From contig NZ_OY771647.1 of the NCBI RefSeq assembly GCF_963674925.1, positions 1,751,501-1,815,500 on the forward strand: a DNA stretch of 64,000 bases, read 5' to 3'. Positions 35,913 to 45,362 of the stretch are shown piece after piece (the first letter of the stretch is position 1; each line of letters opens with the position of its first letter). Source of the DNA: an uncultured Draconibacterium sp. (GTDB lineage: Bacteria > Bacteroidota > Bacteroidia > Bacteroidales > Prolixibacteraceae). The position numbers and the translations under genes are program-made. The notes beneath the pieces are model-generated. The model was not told the DNA's origin. It saw nothing but the letters and a program-made list of their open reading frames with translations, and ran no database searches.

Positions 35913-37253
35913 CTAAGGCTCAACGTAGTACTTTATGCTGCAATCGTAATCGGTGTAATGAATGTACTTGTTGTTTTCCATCCATAAAACCACTGTTTTG
36001 GAATCCTTTGGTTGATATCGTGGAATGTATGGCCGCACATTGTCCAGTTCCGAGTTTTGGGTAATTGGAGTAATATCCCACGAACTTCCACCGTCAGAAG
36101 TTGTTCGTTTTTCAATTTCAAAAACACCGTTTATCTCGCGCGACAGGTAAATTTCATTGGGCTTATTTGGATTGAAAGTCATGTTACCCATGTAGTGCGG
36201 TTCGCGCTCTGTTTCGCCTTCGGGTGTTTGCGGAAACCATTTGCCGGCTTTGCAGATCTCGTGGTCTTCCCAGCTATTGTTATCGGCATTATACCACGTG
36301 TAATAGTAGCGGTGGTCGGTTTCCTGCGGGTGGCGGGTGTACAAAATGTAGGGTGTGCCGTCTTTTTCCACCACATCGCAAATCCAGGCACGGCCGGTTT
36401 CTTCATCGGCTTTATAAACCACTGTAGCATCGGTTACCTGGAAAGGCAATCCACTGAGATCGCAGATTTTTGTGCCATCGGCTTTCCAGAATGCACCTTT
36501 TTCGTAGTAGCAGTAATACACCGAGTTAGTGGGTTCAACACGTGGATGACCGTCGGTAAATATCATGTGTATTCTGGATTTTCCATTAGAATAATATTTT
36601 ACGTAGGGCCGGTTGTTGAGCGTAAAAGGTTTGTCGCTCATTACAACATATTGTTCGTTCCAGCTTTCGCCGTTGTCCTCCGAAATTATCAGGTTGGGTT
36701 TATAGCCGATCCAGCGGCCAAAAACAAACAGTTTGTTATCCTCTTCGCTTAACACAAAAGGATTGGCATAGGTGTAAGTTTCTCTTGGAAAATTCGCCAG
36801 CAATTCTTCGGTTTTTGGTTTGAAAACCACGTTCTCGCCAAAACTTTCAATATCAGTGCCTTTTGTAGTTGTATTGCTCAACACCCCTTTACCTGTTGAG
36901 TGCCAGGCATACATGGTAAATAGATTACCATCAGGAAGCATCGTAAAAGCAGGATTGTCATGATCGTCAACTTCAAACTGCGGATAAATGTTGTTGAATT
37001 TTGTGTCTCCGTTTTCAGGATTTAGAGAAGCAACTTCAATCGATCCGTCTTTTTTTACCCAACCGGTAACAATTTTATCGGCATCGGTGTATATCGCACG
37101 CGGATCGGAAAACCAGCACCAGGCACCATCATCACAAAGTGTATGAATAGTAGGAGTTTGTTGTTGTGTTGTTTCAGCGCTTTTTTGCCTAGAAGTGTTA
37201 CATGCAAAAAGAAATACAAGCGAAAGAACAGGTAATAGCAGAATAGGTTTCAT
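35913..37253 (-). CDS. BNR-repeat beta-propeller lipoprotein
   Basis: 446 residues. The lipobox is at Cys18 (SLVFLFACNTS). The mature protein has repeated propeller blades with Asp-box-like turns (ISEDNGESWNEQ, TTSDGGSSWDI) and segments such as GAWCWFSDPRAIY, FNNIYPQFEVDDHDNPAF and YILYTRHPQETDHRYYY. It matches the BNR_4 type found beside glycan enzymes. Some propeller polysaccharide lyases (for example ulvan-type) share this fold, so a lyase or sialidase-like hydrolase is possible, but no catalytic set can be assigned by eye. Its start diverges from the GH2 gene, with 288 bases of shared control region. Confidence 0.8.
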   Translation of the reverse strand: MKPILLLPVLSLVFLFACNTSRQKSAETTQQQTPTIHTLCDDGAWCWFSDPRAIYTDADKIVTGWVKKDGSIEVASLNPENGDTKFNNIYPQFEVDDHDNPAFTMLPDGNLFTMYAWHSTGKGVLSNTTTKGTDIESFGENVVFKPKTEELLANFPRETYTYANPFVLSEEDNKLFVFGRWIGYKPNLIISEDNGESWNEQYVVMSDKPFTLNNRPYVKYYSNGKSRIHMIFTDGHPRVEPTNSVYYCYYEKGAFWKADGTKICDLSGLPFQVTDATVVYKADEETGRAWICDVVEKDGTPYILYTRHPQETDHRYYYTWYNADNNSWEDHEICKAGKWFPQTPEGETEREPHYMGNMTFNPNKPNEIYLSREINGVFEIEKRTTSDGGSSWDITPITQNSELDNVRPYIPRYQPKDSKTVVLWMENNKYIHYTDYDCSIKYYVEP

Positions 37254-37481
37254 GATAAATATTTTGGGGGTTAAAGTTATTAATTCATACTATTCTACTT
37301 TGATTCAGGATTATAAAATTTTCCATTTTTTCTGTTAAAGATTTGATGTTTCTGGTATTATTCGAGAAGTAAAAGTATTTTTAAGGGTAATAATCGGACA
37401 AACAACAACCATGATGAAACGAACATGAATTTTCCTCATTCTAAATTCACAAAGAAGAATGATAAAAATTTATGTGAGTTC

Positions 37482-37520
37482 CTGAATGTATTCTCCGCCA
37501 GCTGGCGGATGAACATTCAG
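37482..37520. promoter_or_regulatory. Nested inverted repeat upstream of GH2
   Basis: The outer arms CTGAATGT and ACATTCAG flank the perfect palindrome CCGCCAGCTGGCGG (37495-37508). The element ends 21 bases before the GH2 start codon and lies in the divergent GH2/BNR control region. It could be an operator or a 5' UTR hairpin, or a dispersed palindrome. Confidence 0.5.
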
Positions 37521-37541
37521 AAATCAAAAAATTTTTAACAG

Positions 37542-40500
37542 ATGAAACGAGCGACCACCTTGTTTTTAATTCTCACAATTTATCTCAGTACTTTTTCGCA
37601 GCAAGTTGATTTTCTTCCAAACGACTGGCAAAATCCGGCCGTTTTTGAAAAAGGACAAAATGCACCGCATGCATTTCATATCCCTTATGTATCGGCTGAT
37701 GATGCCGTTCAGAATTTGCCAAAGAAATGCGAAAACTATAAATTGTTAAACGGCCAGTGGAAGTTTAAATGGGTGGAAACGCCAAAACAGGCACCTGTAG
37801 ATTTTTGGCAGCCCGGTTTTGAAACAACAGGATGGGATGAAATAAAAGTTCCTTCAAACTGGCAAATGGAAGGTTACGGGCATCCTAAATTCCGAAATGT
37901 GGCCATCTCGTTTGAGAACGATCCACCGAATATTCCCGATTATTATAATCCGACCGGATGCTACAAAAAGAAATTTACCGTTCCAGAAAACTGGGAAGAT
38001 AAAGAGGTAATGCTGAGGTTCGAAGGCATAAAATCGGCCTCGTATGTTTGGGTAAACGGACAGCGGGTTGGTTATAACCAGGGCGGTTTTGAACCGGCAG
38101 AGTTTAATATTACCCCATTTATAAAAAAGGGTGAAAACGACCTGGCTGTTCAGGTGATTCGTTTTTCTGATGGTTCGTATCTCGAGAATCAGGACATGTG
38201 GCGACTGTCGGGCATCTTTCGCGATGTAAAATTATACGCCCAACCCAAAACGTTTATTCACGATTATTATGTGGTAACCGATTTTGATGAAAATTATGAG
38301 GATGCAACATTAACTGTGGAAACCCATATACAGAATCACTTGCCTGAAGCAGAATCGGGAGAAATAACTGTTGATGTTTATGATTCGGAAGGCCGTACAA
38401 TTTTAAAAGATGGGGCGCTTCGCGAAGATTTTGAAGTGGATTCATTGGGAAATGTTAAGGTGCAATTGTCTACTTTGGTTGTTGAGCCGCCACAGTGGTC
38501 GGCCGAGTTTCCGAACCTTTTTATCCTGCTGGTGCAGCTAAAAAATGCGGATGGAAATGTAACTGAAGCATTCACCCAAAAAATCGGTTTCCGCGAGGTG
38601 GAATACAAGGATAAGATTTTAACCGTAAACGGTGTTCCTGTTAAACTGAATGGTGTAAACAGCCACATGCATCATCCGGAACACGGGCAGGCGGTGCCGC
38701 TGGAAACTTTAAAGCAGGATTTGCTGCTGATGAAACAGCACAACATTAACTGTGTGCGAACCTGTCATTATCCACCAACACCTGAATATATTGCTTTGGC
38801 CGATGAACTGGGCATGTACATTTTTGATGAAGTGGGTGATGAGGCGCATAACAATATTAATCTTTCGGAAAAGCCGGAGTGGACCGAGATGTATCGCGAC
38901 CGTTCGCGGAAACTGGTGTACCGCGACCGGAATCATCCGGCAGTAATTGTTTGGAGCGCCGGAAACGAATCGGGCAGCGGACAAAATATCAACGAAGTAA
39001 TAAAAACCGGAAAAGCGATCGATCCCAGCCGCCCCGCGTGGATGTACGGAGGAAACACTTTTTATATTCCTTTCGAGGATTTGGTGGGACCACGGTACTG
39101 GGTGCCAGTTGATTATAAAAATCTGGCGCAGGGCAAAGTATTGCCTGCCAACGACAGGCGGGCATCGTTTATGGACGAGTACCTGGCTGCAACCGGGAAT
39201 GGTCTTGGCGGCATGGACGAATACTGGGAATACATTTGGAAATACCCGCGTTTAACAGGTGGTGCCATTTGGGACTGGATCAGCCCCGGGATAAAAACAA
39301 CGCGCTGGATTTTGCCGGATCTTTCGCCACAAAAAAACGATGGGCAGATAATGGGACGCCCCATGTTTCAGCAGGGCGTTTATGGTTGGGGGCTGGAATT
39401 CTCGGGGCACGATGACTGGGTGGAGTTTTACCGCGATCCAAGTCTGGATATTACCGGAAATCAGCTGACGATTGATTTTTGGGTGAAACCATCCGAAATT
39501 CCGCAGCCCAATGTTTTTGTCGCCAAAGGAGCACACGGTTATGGTATTCAAATGGCCGATGCAAAAACGCTGGAGTTTTATGTGTTTGGAAACGAACGTA
39601 TTTCTGCCAAAGCAAAAGTGGGGGAGGATTTTTATGAAAACTGGCACCGTATCTCGGGTATTTACAACGGAAGTCAGCTGCAGCTTTACATCGATAATAA
39701 ACGGGCAGGCACTACTTCGTTTTCAGGAAATATTAGCTCAACACCTTTCCCGCTTTGTATTGGTCGCGAGGCCGAAACACAGGATCAGGGCGAACACTCG
39801 GGGCGTATGTCAAAAATGGTGATCGACGATGTGCGGGTGTTTAACCGTGCTGTAAATACCAATAATATTGAGAAAGAAAAAGCAGGTCTGGTACTGCATC
39901 TGAATTTTGAGGAAGATAAAAAAGAAGGTGATTTTTATGCGGTTGGTTTGGGTGGAAGAACGTATGGAATTGTGTGGCCCGACAGAACTGTTCAGCCTGA
40001 AATCAATCAAATAAAACGATCGGGGCAACCGATAAAAATTGAAGCTGTTGACATTGAAAACGGTGTGCTGAAAGTGACCAACCGTCATCATTTCAAAAAT
40101 TTGAATGAGCTGGAAGGATTCTGGCAGATTACGGTAGATGGTGAAGCCAGTCAGCGCGGATTTTTTGATTGCGATATTCCAGCAGGCGAAACAGGCGAAG
40201 TAACTATTGATTACCGCAGGCCGCGTATTGAATCGACCACAGAGTGTCTGCTGGAAGTTTCTTTTATTCTAAAAGAAGATTTGAACTGGGCTCCAAAAGG
40301 CCACGAGATTGCCTGGGAACAGTTTGCCGTGTCAAGCGATTTTTATTTTGTTGATGAGGAAGAGAACAACGACAAAGTTACTGCTACAGATGATGAAGAT
40401 TTTATACGGATAAGTGGCAACGATTTTAGCTATTCCATTAATAAAAAAACAGGAAGTTTTGTGTCGTTGAAATATAAGGGCACTGAGTATCTCGAGGGCG

Positions 40501-41312
40501 GACCCGAATTTATGGTTTGGCGCGCACCAATTGCCAACGATATCGACCCGTGGGGAAGTTACATGTTTGGCGGCAGCAATGTAACGCCGGGAATGGGACG
40601 AAGTATCGACAACCAGTTGCGTACCCTGGGAATGCGTGATCTGGTTTCAGAAGTAGACGACTATGAGTTGCTGCAGGCGAGCGACGATAAGGTGACGCTG
40701 AAAATGGATGTATTTGCCAATTCAAGCCTTGATCCGGCCAGACGAAAAGACCAGTGGTTTTTTTATTCGGCATTCGAGCAAAAACAAACCTGGACATTTT
40801 CTGCTGACGGAAGTATTCAGTTGGATCAGGAAGTAATTCCGCACGGACCAATGCCTGAAATGTTGCAAAAGGTTGGCCTGCAATTTCAGTTACCAAAAAG
40901 TTTTAACCAGGTTCAATGGTATGGCCGCGGACCGTTTGAGAACTACCCCGACCGCAAAACAGGGGCAAAAGTAGGGCTGTATCATTCAACTGCCGACTCC
41001 ATGTACGTACCTTACATTATTCCGCAGGAATACGGTAACCGCAGCGATGTGCGCTGGCTAAAAGTGCATAACGATGATGATCATGGATTATTGATTCAAG
41101 GAAATGAACTGCTGAATTTTAGCCTGCATAAATACACCACTGATAACTTGTCGCGCGCCATGTATACGTATCAGCTGGAGGAGGCTCCGAATACGATTCT
41201 GAACGTGGACTACGAAGTATCGGGAGTTGGTGGTACGGCCATCCGCCAATTGCAAAAATACCGGGTGCGCCCCGATGTGAAAAGGTATTCGTTAACGATT
41301 AAGCCGTTTTAA
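37542..41312 (+). CDS. GH2 beta-galactosidase-like enzyme with inserted LamG domain
   Basis: 1,256 residues with signal peptide FLILTIYLSTFSQQ. Jelly-roll and Ig-like GH2 domains (VPSNWQMEGYGHPKFRN, WVNGQRVGYNQGGF) lead to a TIM barrel with acid/base Glu476 (WSAGNESGSG) and probable nucleophile Glu546 (FMDEYLAATGNGLGG). After the barrel (GAIWDWISPGI) a concanavalin/LamG domain is inserted at about 612-795 (WGLEFSGHDDWVEF, TIDFWVKPSE, IDDVRVFNRAV). The normal LacZ-type domains 4 and 5 then resume (VWPDRTVQPEINQIKR, WYGRGPFENYPDR). It probably removes beta-galactosyl or similar residues from a polysaccharide in the periplasm; the insert may bind glycan. Confidence 0.93.
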   Translation: MKRATTLFLILTIYLSTFSQQVDFLPNDWQNPAVFEKGQNAPHAFHIPYVSADDAVQNLPKKCENYKLLNGQWKFKWVETPKQAPVDFWQPGFETTGWDEIKVPSNWQMEGYGHPKFRNVAISFENDPPNIPDYYNPTGCYKKKFTVPENWEDKEVMLRFEGIKSASYVWVNGQRVGYNQGGFEPAEFNITPFIKKGENDLAVQVIRFSDGSYLENQDMWRLSGIFRDVKLYAQPKTFIHDYYVVTDFDENYEDATLTVETHIQNHLPEAESGEITVDVYDSEGRTILKDGALREDFEVDSLGNVKVQLSTLVVEPPQWSAEFPNLFILLVQLKNADGNVTEAFTQKIGFREVEYKDKILTVNGVPVKLNGVNSHMHHPEHGQAVPLETLKQDLLLMKQHNINCVRTCHYPPTPEYIALADELGMYIFDEVGDEAHNNINLSEKPEWTEMYRDRSRKLVYRDRNHPAVIVWSAGNESGSGQNINEVIKTGKAIDPSRPAWMYGGNTFYIPFEDLVGPRYWVPVDYKNLAQGKVLPANDRRASFMDEYLAATGNGLGGMDEYWEYIWKYPRLTGGAIWDWISPGIKTTRWILPDLSPQKNDGQIMGRPMFQQGVYGWGLEFSGHDDWVEFYRDPSLDITGNQLTIDFWVKPSEIPQPNVFVAKGAHGYGIQMADAKTLEFYVFGNERISAKAKVGEDFYENWHRISGIYNGSQLQLYIDNKRAGTTSFSGNISSTPFPLCIGREAETQDQGEHSGRMSKMVIDDVRVFNRAVNTNNIEKEKAGLVLHLNFEEDKKEGDFYAVGLGGRTYGIVWPDRTVQPEINQIKRSGQPIKIEAVDIENGVLKVTNRHHFKNLNELEGFWQITVDGEASQRGFFDCDIPAGETGEVTIDYRRPRIESTTECLLEVSFILKEDLNWAPKGHEIAWEQFAVSSDFYFVDEEENNDKVTATDDEDFIRISGNDFSYSINKKTGSFVSLKYKGTEYLEGGPEFMVWRAPIANDIDPWGSYMFGGSNVTPGMGRSIDNQLRTLGMRDLVSEVDDYELLQASDDKVTLKMDVFANSSLDPARRKDQWFFYSAFEQKQTWTFSADGSIQLDQEVIPHGPMPEMLQKVGLQFQLPKSFNQVQWYGRGPFENYPDRKTGAKVGLYHSTADSMYVPYIIPQEYGNRSDVRWLKVHNDDDHGLLIQGNELLNFSLHKYTTDNLSRAMYTYQLEEAPNTILNVDYEVSGVGGTAIRQLQKYRVRPDVKRYSLTIKPF

Positions 41313-41323
41313 TGCTTGCTCAG

Positions 41324-41353
41324 GTGATAGTCTCATTTGAAATGAGGTATCAC
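41324..41353. terminator. Possible bidirectional terminator between GH2 and sulfatase
   Basis: GTGATA-g-TCTCATTT/AAATGAG-g-TATCAC, a stem with a small internal mismatch followed by an A-rich run on the plus strand, hence T-rich on the minus strand. It best fits the minus-strand sulfatase transcript. Confidence 0.45.
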
Positions 41354-41390
41354 TAAAAAAGAAAAAATCCCCGGGTTGCAGGCAAAAAGC

Positions 41391-42851
41391 TTATAACCTG
41401 CCGATGTCCCTGTTGCCAGAACCTTTTTCCATTCCCATATTTAAGTCACCCAGTTCTGCACGTGCTTTTTCAACTACCTGCATCAACTCGGCAGCTTTCC
41501 CGGGGTAATATTCTATTACATTGTACTGTTCTCCCGGATCGCGCATCATGTTATAAAGCTCGGGAGTTTCAACGGTCATTTGAATACGTTTCCCTCCATT
41601 TCCGTCTCTTCCCGGTTCGGTGTTGTACGATGCCCATGTGTGGGGGAGTACCAGTTTCCAGTTTCCCTTGCGAACGCCATTCAGGTTATTTTGACCATAA
41701 TAAAACAAAATGGTCTCGCGCGGATTAGCGGTGGTATTTCCTTTCCAAAGTTCAACAATGCTTGTTCCGTCTATTTTTAATTCAGGAAGCGGTGTACCGG
41801 CTATCTTTGCAAAACTGGGCAGTATATCAATGGCGCAGCCCAGTTTATTACAAATCGTTCCGGCCGGAGTTTTTCCAGGCCATTTTATAATAAACGGGAC
41901 ACGCTGTCCGCCTTCCCAGCTGGTGGTTTTACCTTCGCGCAATCCTCCGGCTGACCCGGCATGATTACCAAAATTAAGCCACGGACCGTTATCGGTAGTA
42001 AAAATAATAACAGTATTTTCGCTAAGCCCATTCTCAGCAAGCGCCTTTTCAATCTGACCAACACTCCAGTCAATTTCCATCATTACATCGCCGTATAAAC
42101 CCTGTTCGCTTTTTCCGCGAAATTTATCGGAAACGCCCAAGGGGATGTGAGCCATGGAATGTGGCAGGTATAAGAAAAATGGTTGGTTGGCGTTTCTGCT
42201 AATAAAGTCGACAGCTTTGTCGGTGTAAAGTGTGGTAAGTGTGTCTTGTTCTTCCCAACTGTTAATGGTAAAAAGCACATCATTATTCATCATCACCGGA
42301 AGAGCCGGGTTTTTTAACCGGGCATTTCCTTCAGGAAGTTTTTGCCCTGTATTGGATAGTGGCCACATATCGTTGGAGTAGGGTAGCCCAACATATTCGT
42401 CAAATCCATTTTGAAGAGGTAAAAACGCTTTATGATGTCCAAGATGCCATTTCCCGTAAATGCCGGTTGCGTAACCTTTTTCTTTCAGCATCTCGGCAAT
42501 AGTTGTTTCATTCGGATTAATTCCCACCTTGCTATAAGGGAACAGAGCGCCTGAGATTCCAATGCGGTTAGGGTAACACCCGGTTAGCAAACCTGCCCGC
42601 GAGGCACTGCAAACAGGTTGTGCGGCGTAAAAGTTGGTAAAACGCATGCCCTCTGCAGCAAGTTTGTCGATATTTGGAGTGCTGTATCCCGTTCCTCCAA
42701 AACAACACGGGTCGCCATAACCCATATCATCGATAAATATAACCACAAAATTTGGCGATTGCTGCGTTGCTGTTGTTTGTTGTTTTTTGGGTGTGCACGA
42801 AGCAGTAAATAAAACTACTGCTGCAAAAATGAGATAAGTTAGCTTTTTCAT
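41391..42851 (-). CDS. Sulfatase (arylsulfatase family S1), lipoprotein
   Basis: 486 residues. The lipobox is at Cys19 (VLFTASCTPKK). The metal site is FIDDMGYGDP. The signature Cys81-Ser-Ala83-Ser-Arg85 (PVCSASRAGLLTGCYPNR) is the C-x-A-x-R form, matured to formylglycine; the first sulfatase in the window uses C-x-P-x-R. IYGKWHLGH, PHSMAHIP and IIFTTDNGP complete the active site. It removes sulfate from a glycan in the envelope. It is convergent with the GH2 gene, and the co-location of GH2, BNR and sulfatase supports action on a sulfated, galactose-type polysaccharide (inference). Confidence 0.93.
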   Translation of the reverse strand: MKKLTYLIFAAVVLFTASCTPKKQQTTATQQSPNFVVIFIDDMGYGDPCCFGGTGYSTPNIDKLAAEGMRFTNFYAAQPVCSASRAGLLTGCYPNRIGISGALFPYSKVGINPNETTIAEMLKEKGYATGIYGKWHLGHHKAFLPLQNGFDEYVGLPYSNDMWPLSNTGQKLPEGNARLKNPALPVMMNNDVLFTINSWEEQDTLTTLYTDKAVDFISRNANQPFFLYLPHSMAHIPLGVSDKFRGKSEQGLYGDVMMEIDWSVGQIEKALAENGLSENTVIIFTTDNGPWLNFGNHAGSAGGLREGKTTSWEGGQRVPFIIKWPGKTPAGTICNKLGCAIDILPSFAKIAGTPLPELKIDGTSIVELWKGNTTANPRETILFYYGQNNLNGVRKGNWKLVLPHTWASYNTEPGRDGNGGKRIQMTVETPELYNMMRDPGEQYNVIEYYPGKAAELMQVVEKARAELGDLNMGMEKGSGNRDIGRL

Positions 42852-42908
42852 TTTTAAAGGTTTAGGTTAGTTCAGAATAACAAAAATAGAATTTTGTGCG
42901 AGACCGGC

Positions 42909-43379
42909 TCAGCTTTTATGTGCATAATGTTTGTGAAGGAATTCAAAAAAGCGGTTAACCCGTTCCACTTTCGTATCGTCATTTTTTGATTCCTCAATAT
43001 GCTGGATCCAGAACTTCTTGCCGGAAATGGGGAGCCTGTTAAAATATTTCTGCATGTCGCCATCGTTATCGAGCAACCACTGCAGGTAGTCCGGAATTTC
43101 AACCGTACGAGGCTTAAGCGCTTGTTGCAATTCAATCGTTACATTATCTCCCTCGCGTTTACCAATTTTATCTCTGATTTCTTTTTTCAGATGAAGCCAG
43201 TGTCCGCCTTTTCCGTTCGGTAATAAATTCATCGAAACAACATAATCATCAATCGAAACCTGGCACCACACATGTCGATTCGTTCCAAATTCTTTCCGAC
43301 TGTCAAAAGGAAATTCAGCATAAACTCCTTTAAAAGGTCCGTTAATCAGAGTGGTTTCAAATTTAAATTTCTTCCCCAT
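42909..43379 (-). CDS. DUF1905/YdeI-OmdA domain protein
   Basis: 156 residues. The N-terminal DUF1905-like half (FKFETTLINGPFKGVYAEFPFD, WLHLKKEIRDKIGKREGDNV) is followed by a bacteriocin-protection YdeI/OmdA-type C-terminus (VEIPDYLQWLLDNDGDMQKYFNRLP, IQHIEESKNDDTKVERVNRFFEFL). It is cytoplasmic and of unknown function. Its first 17 bases overlap the end of queG, so translation is likely coupled. Confidence 0.85.
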   Translation of the reverse strand: MGKKFKFETTLINGPFKGVYAEFPFDSRKEFGTNRHVWCQVSIDDYVVSMNLLPNGKGGHWLHLKKEIRDKIGKREGDNVTIELQQALKPRTVEIPDYLQWLLDNDGDMQKYFNRLPISGKKFWIQHIEESKNDDTKVERVNRFFEFLHKHYAHKS

Positions 43380-44289
43380 CTCTCAGGAATCTTAGGTTTC
43401 GTTGTAAGCCATTATAACCGGTTCGTTTTACCGCCGAGTTTTTAAAAAGCTCGTTAAACAGCGGACGTTCCATAGTTTCCCAATCCTGTTTCTGAAGTGT
43501 TAAAAGTTTGGGGTGAGGTTTTAAACCTGTTTCGTTGTGTGGTTCCGATTTTAAATTCCACGGACATACATCCTGGCAAATGTCACAGCCAAATACCCGG
43601 TTTTCAAACTGCCCTTTTAAATTGGAGTCCATTTCTCCACGCACTTCAATGGTTTGGTACGAAATACATTTACGGGCATCAACCACACGATCGGCAACAA
43701 TGGCTTTTGTGGGGCAGGCATCAATACATTTTGTGCATCGCCCGCAGTGGTCGCGCACCAGTTTCGGGTCGTCGTAAGGCAGTTCAATATCGATGATCAG
43801 TTCGCCAATAAAAAAGAAACTGCCATGTTCCGGCGAAATAAGGTTGCTGTTTTTTCCTACCCACCCCAGGCCTACTTTCCGTGCCCAGGCACGCTCTAAA
43901 ACCGGTGCCGAATCAACAAAAGGTCTACCTGAGCAAGGTGCGATTTCTTCCTGGATAAATTGAAGCAGTTCCTTCAATTTGTCTTTCAACACAAAATGAT
44001 AGTCGGTACCGTAAGCATACTTCGAAAGTACCGGTGCCGTTTGGTCTTCCTGCATTGATTCCGGGTAATAGTTCAGCAGCACAACAATAATGGTTTTCGC
44101 ATTCTCAACCAGCAACGAAGGATCTAAACGCTTATCAATATTACGGCTCATATAGCCCATTTCGCCATACATATCGTTGGCCAGCCACGTTTTCAGACGA
44201 GGTTCTTCTTCCTCCAAAAACGAAACCGGAAGTATGGCATGATCGAGAAACCCGAGCGATTGTATTTTTTGTTTAAGTTGCTGTAGCAT
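43363..44289 (-). CDS. queG: Epoxyqueuosine reductase QueG
   Basis: 308 residues. The catalytic cobalamin domain (SPVLERAWARKVGLGWVG-type segment, FFIGELIIDIELPYD) is followed by two ferredoxin-like 4Fe-4S clusters: CGRCTKCIDACPTKAI and FGCDICQDVCPWN, with CISYQTIEVRGEM between them. It performs the last step of queuosine synthesis in tRNA, reducing the epoxide. Length is slightly short at the C-terminus, where longer orthologues carry HEAT repeats. The last 17 bases overlap the DUF1905 gene. Confidence 0.94.
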   Translation of the reverse strand: MLQQLKQKIQSLGFLDHAILPVSFLEEEEPRLKTWLANDMYGEMGYMSRNIDKRLDPSLLVENAKTIIVVLLNYYPESMQEDQTAPVLSKYAYGTDYHFVLKDKLKELLQFIQEEIAPCSGRPFVDSAPVLERAWARKVGLGWVGKNSNLISPEHGSFFFIGELIIDIELPYDDPKLVRDHCGRCTKCIDACPTKAIVADRVVDARKCISYQTIEVRGEMDSNLKGQFENRVFGCDICQDVCPWNLKSEPHNETGLKPHPKLLTLQKQDWETMERPLFNELFKNSAVKRTGYNGLQRNLRFLRDGEEI

Positions 44290-44447
44290 ACTTTAATTGT
44301 TAGTGCAAATTAAAACAATCGGCCAGAACTAAAAAATAGCTGAAGCAGATCATTGTTCCGGGAGCCCGCATGAAATACGAAGAAAGCTTTGCATATTTTA
44401 GCAAAGGTGTCTTAATTTGTCGCCATTCAACATCTCAAAATTATTTT

Positions 44448-45362
44448 ATGCGCATTGCTGTTATCGATTTAGGAACCAACACCTGCAACCTGCTTATTGC
44501 CGAAATGAATGGTGCAGACTACAAGCTTTTGCATCAAAGCAAGGAAATGGTGAAACTGGGCGACGGAAAAATCAGGGATAACCAGATTAGTGATGAAGCT
44601 ACTTTTAGGACGAAAGCTGCATTTGTTGCGCATAAAAAGGTGATGGACACTTTTGGTGTTGATGAAATAAAAGTTTTTGCGACATCGGCAGTGCGCACAG
44701 CCGATAATAAAGCCGAATTTGTAGCCGAAATTGAAAAGATTTGTGCTTGTTCTGTTGAAGTTATTTCCGGCGAACGCGAAGCTGAGCTTATTTTTCAGGG
44801 TGTTTTGCTGGCTTTCGAAAAAATTGAATTTCCTTCTGTAATTCTGGATATTGGAGGTGGTAGTAACGAGTTGATATTAACACATGAAGATACAATCCTA
44901 TGGAAAGAAAGCCGACCGACCGGCATGTCCCGCATCATTAATTCCTTTGATCTTTCTGATCCGGTAAGTGATGAACAAATCAGAGAACTTCAAACGTTTT
45001 TTGCTGAAGAACATCAATCGGCAATTCAGAATTGTAGAGAAAAGAAGGTTGCTACTTTAATTGGTTGCTCCGGTGCTTTTGATACGATTGCTGATATGAT
45101 CGATGAGGTAAATCCGGGCGAGAAACAACGGGTAACACAGGTCGTTACGCTGGAGGAATTCTATGCCGTTTATAAAAAATTGCTGCAATCAACCCGCGAA
45201 GAACGTTTGCAAATGAAAGGAATGGATTATGTGCGCGTTGATTTGATTGTGCCGGCTGTAATCCTGATTGAAACGCTGATTTCTTCAATTGGAATTAAAC
45301 AGATCATACAAACTGATTTTGCCTTGCGCGAAGGTGTGCTTTACGAAATGCTTGCTAAATAA
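44448..45362 (+). CDS. Ppx/GppA phosphatase family protein
   Basis: 304 residues from ATG 44448 (MRIAVIDLGTNTCNLLI), chosen because this is the family's phosphate-1 start; the upstream frame to 44370 encodes an unrelated tail. Actin-like ATPase motifs are IDLGTNTCNLL, the second phosphate loop ILDIGGGSNELI with Glu/Asp, and the adenosine-like region TLIGCSGAFDTIADM. The family hydrolyses polyphosphate or pppGpp; the short length without the C-terminal HD-like domain fits the Bacteroidota exopolyphosphatase type. It overlaps the convergent amrS by 8 bases. Confidence 0.9.
   Translation: MRIAVIDLGTNTCNLLIAEMNGADYKLLHQSKEMVKLGDGKIRDNQISDEATFRTKAAFVAHKKVMDTFGVDEIKVFATSAVRTADNKAEFVAEIEKICACSVEVISGEREAELIFQGVLLAFEKIEFPSVILDIGGGSNELILTHEDTILWKESRPTGMSRIINSFDLSDPVSDEQIRELQTFFAEEHQSAIQNCREKKVATLIGCSGAFDTIADMIDEVNPGEKQRVTQVVTLEEFYAVYKKLLQSTREERLQMKGMDYVRVDLIVPAVILIETLISSIGIKQIIQTDFALREGVLYEMLAK

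Noticed and set aside
36012..36752. A 246-residue frame opposite the BNR lipoprotein gene
   Set aside because: The minus-strand protein has a signal peptide and propeller repeats; the plus-strand reading is compositionally odd and has no start signals.
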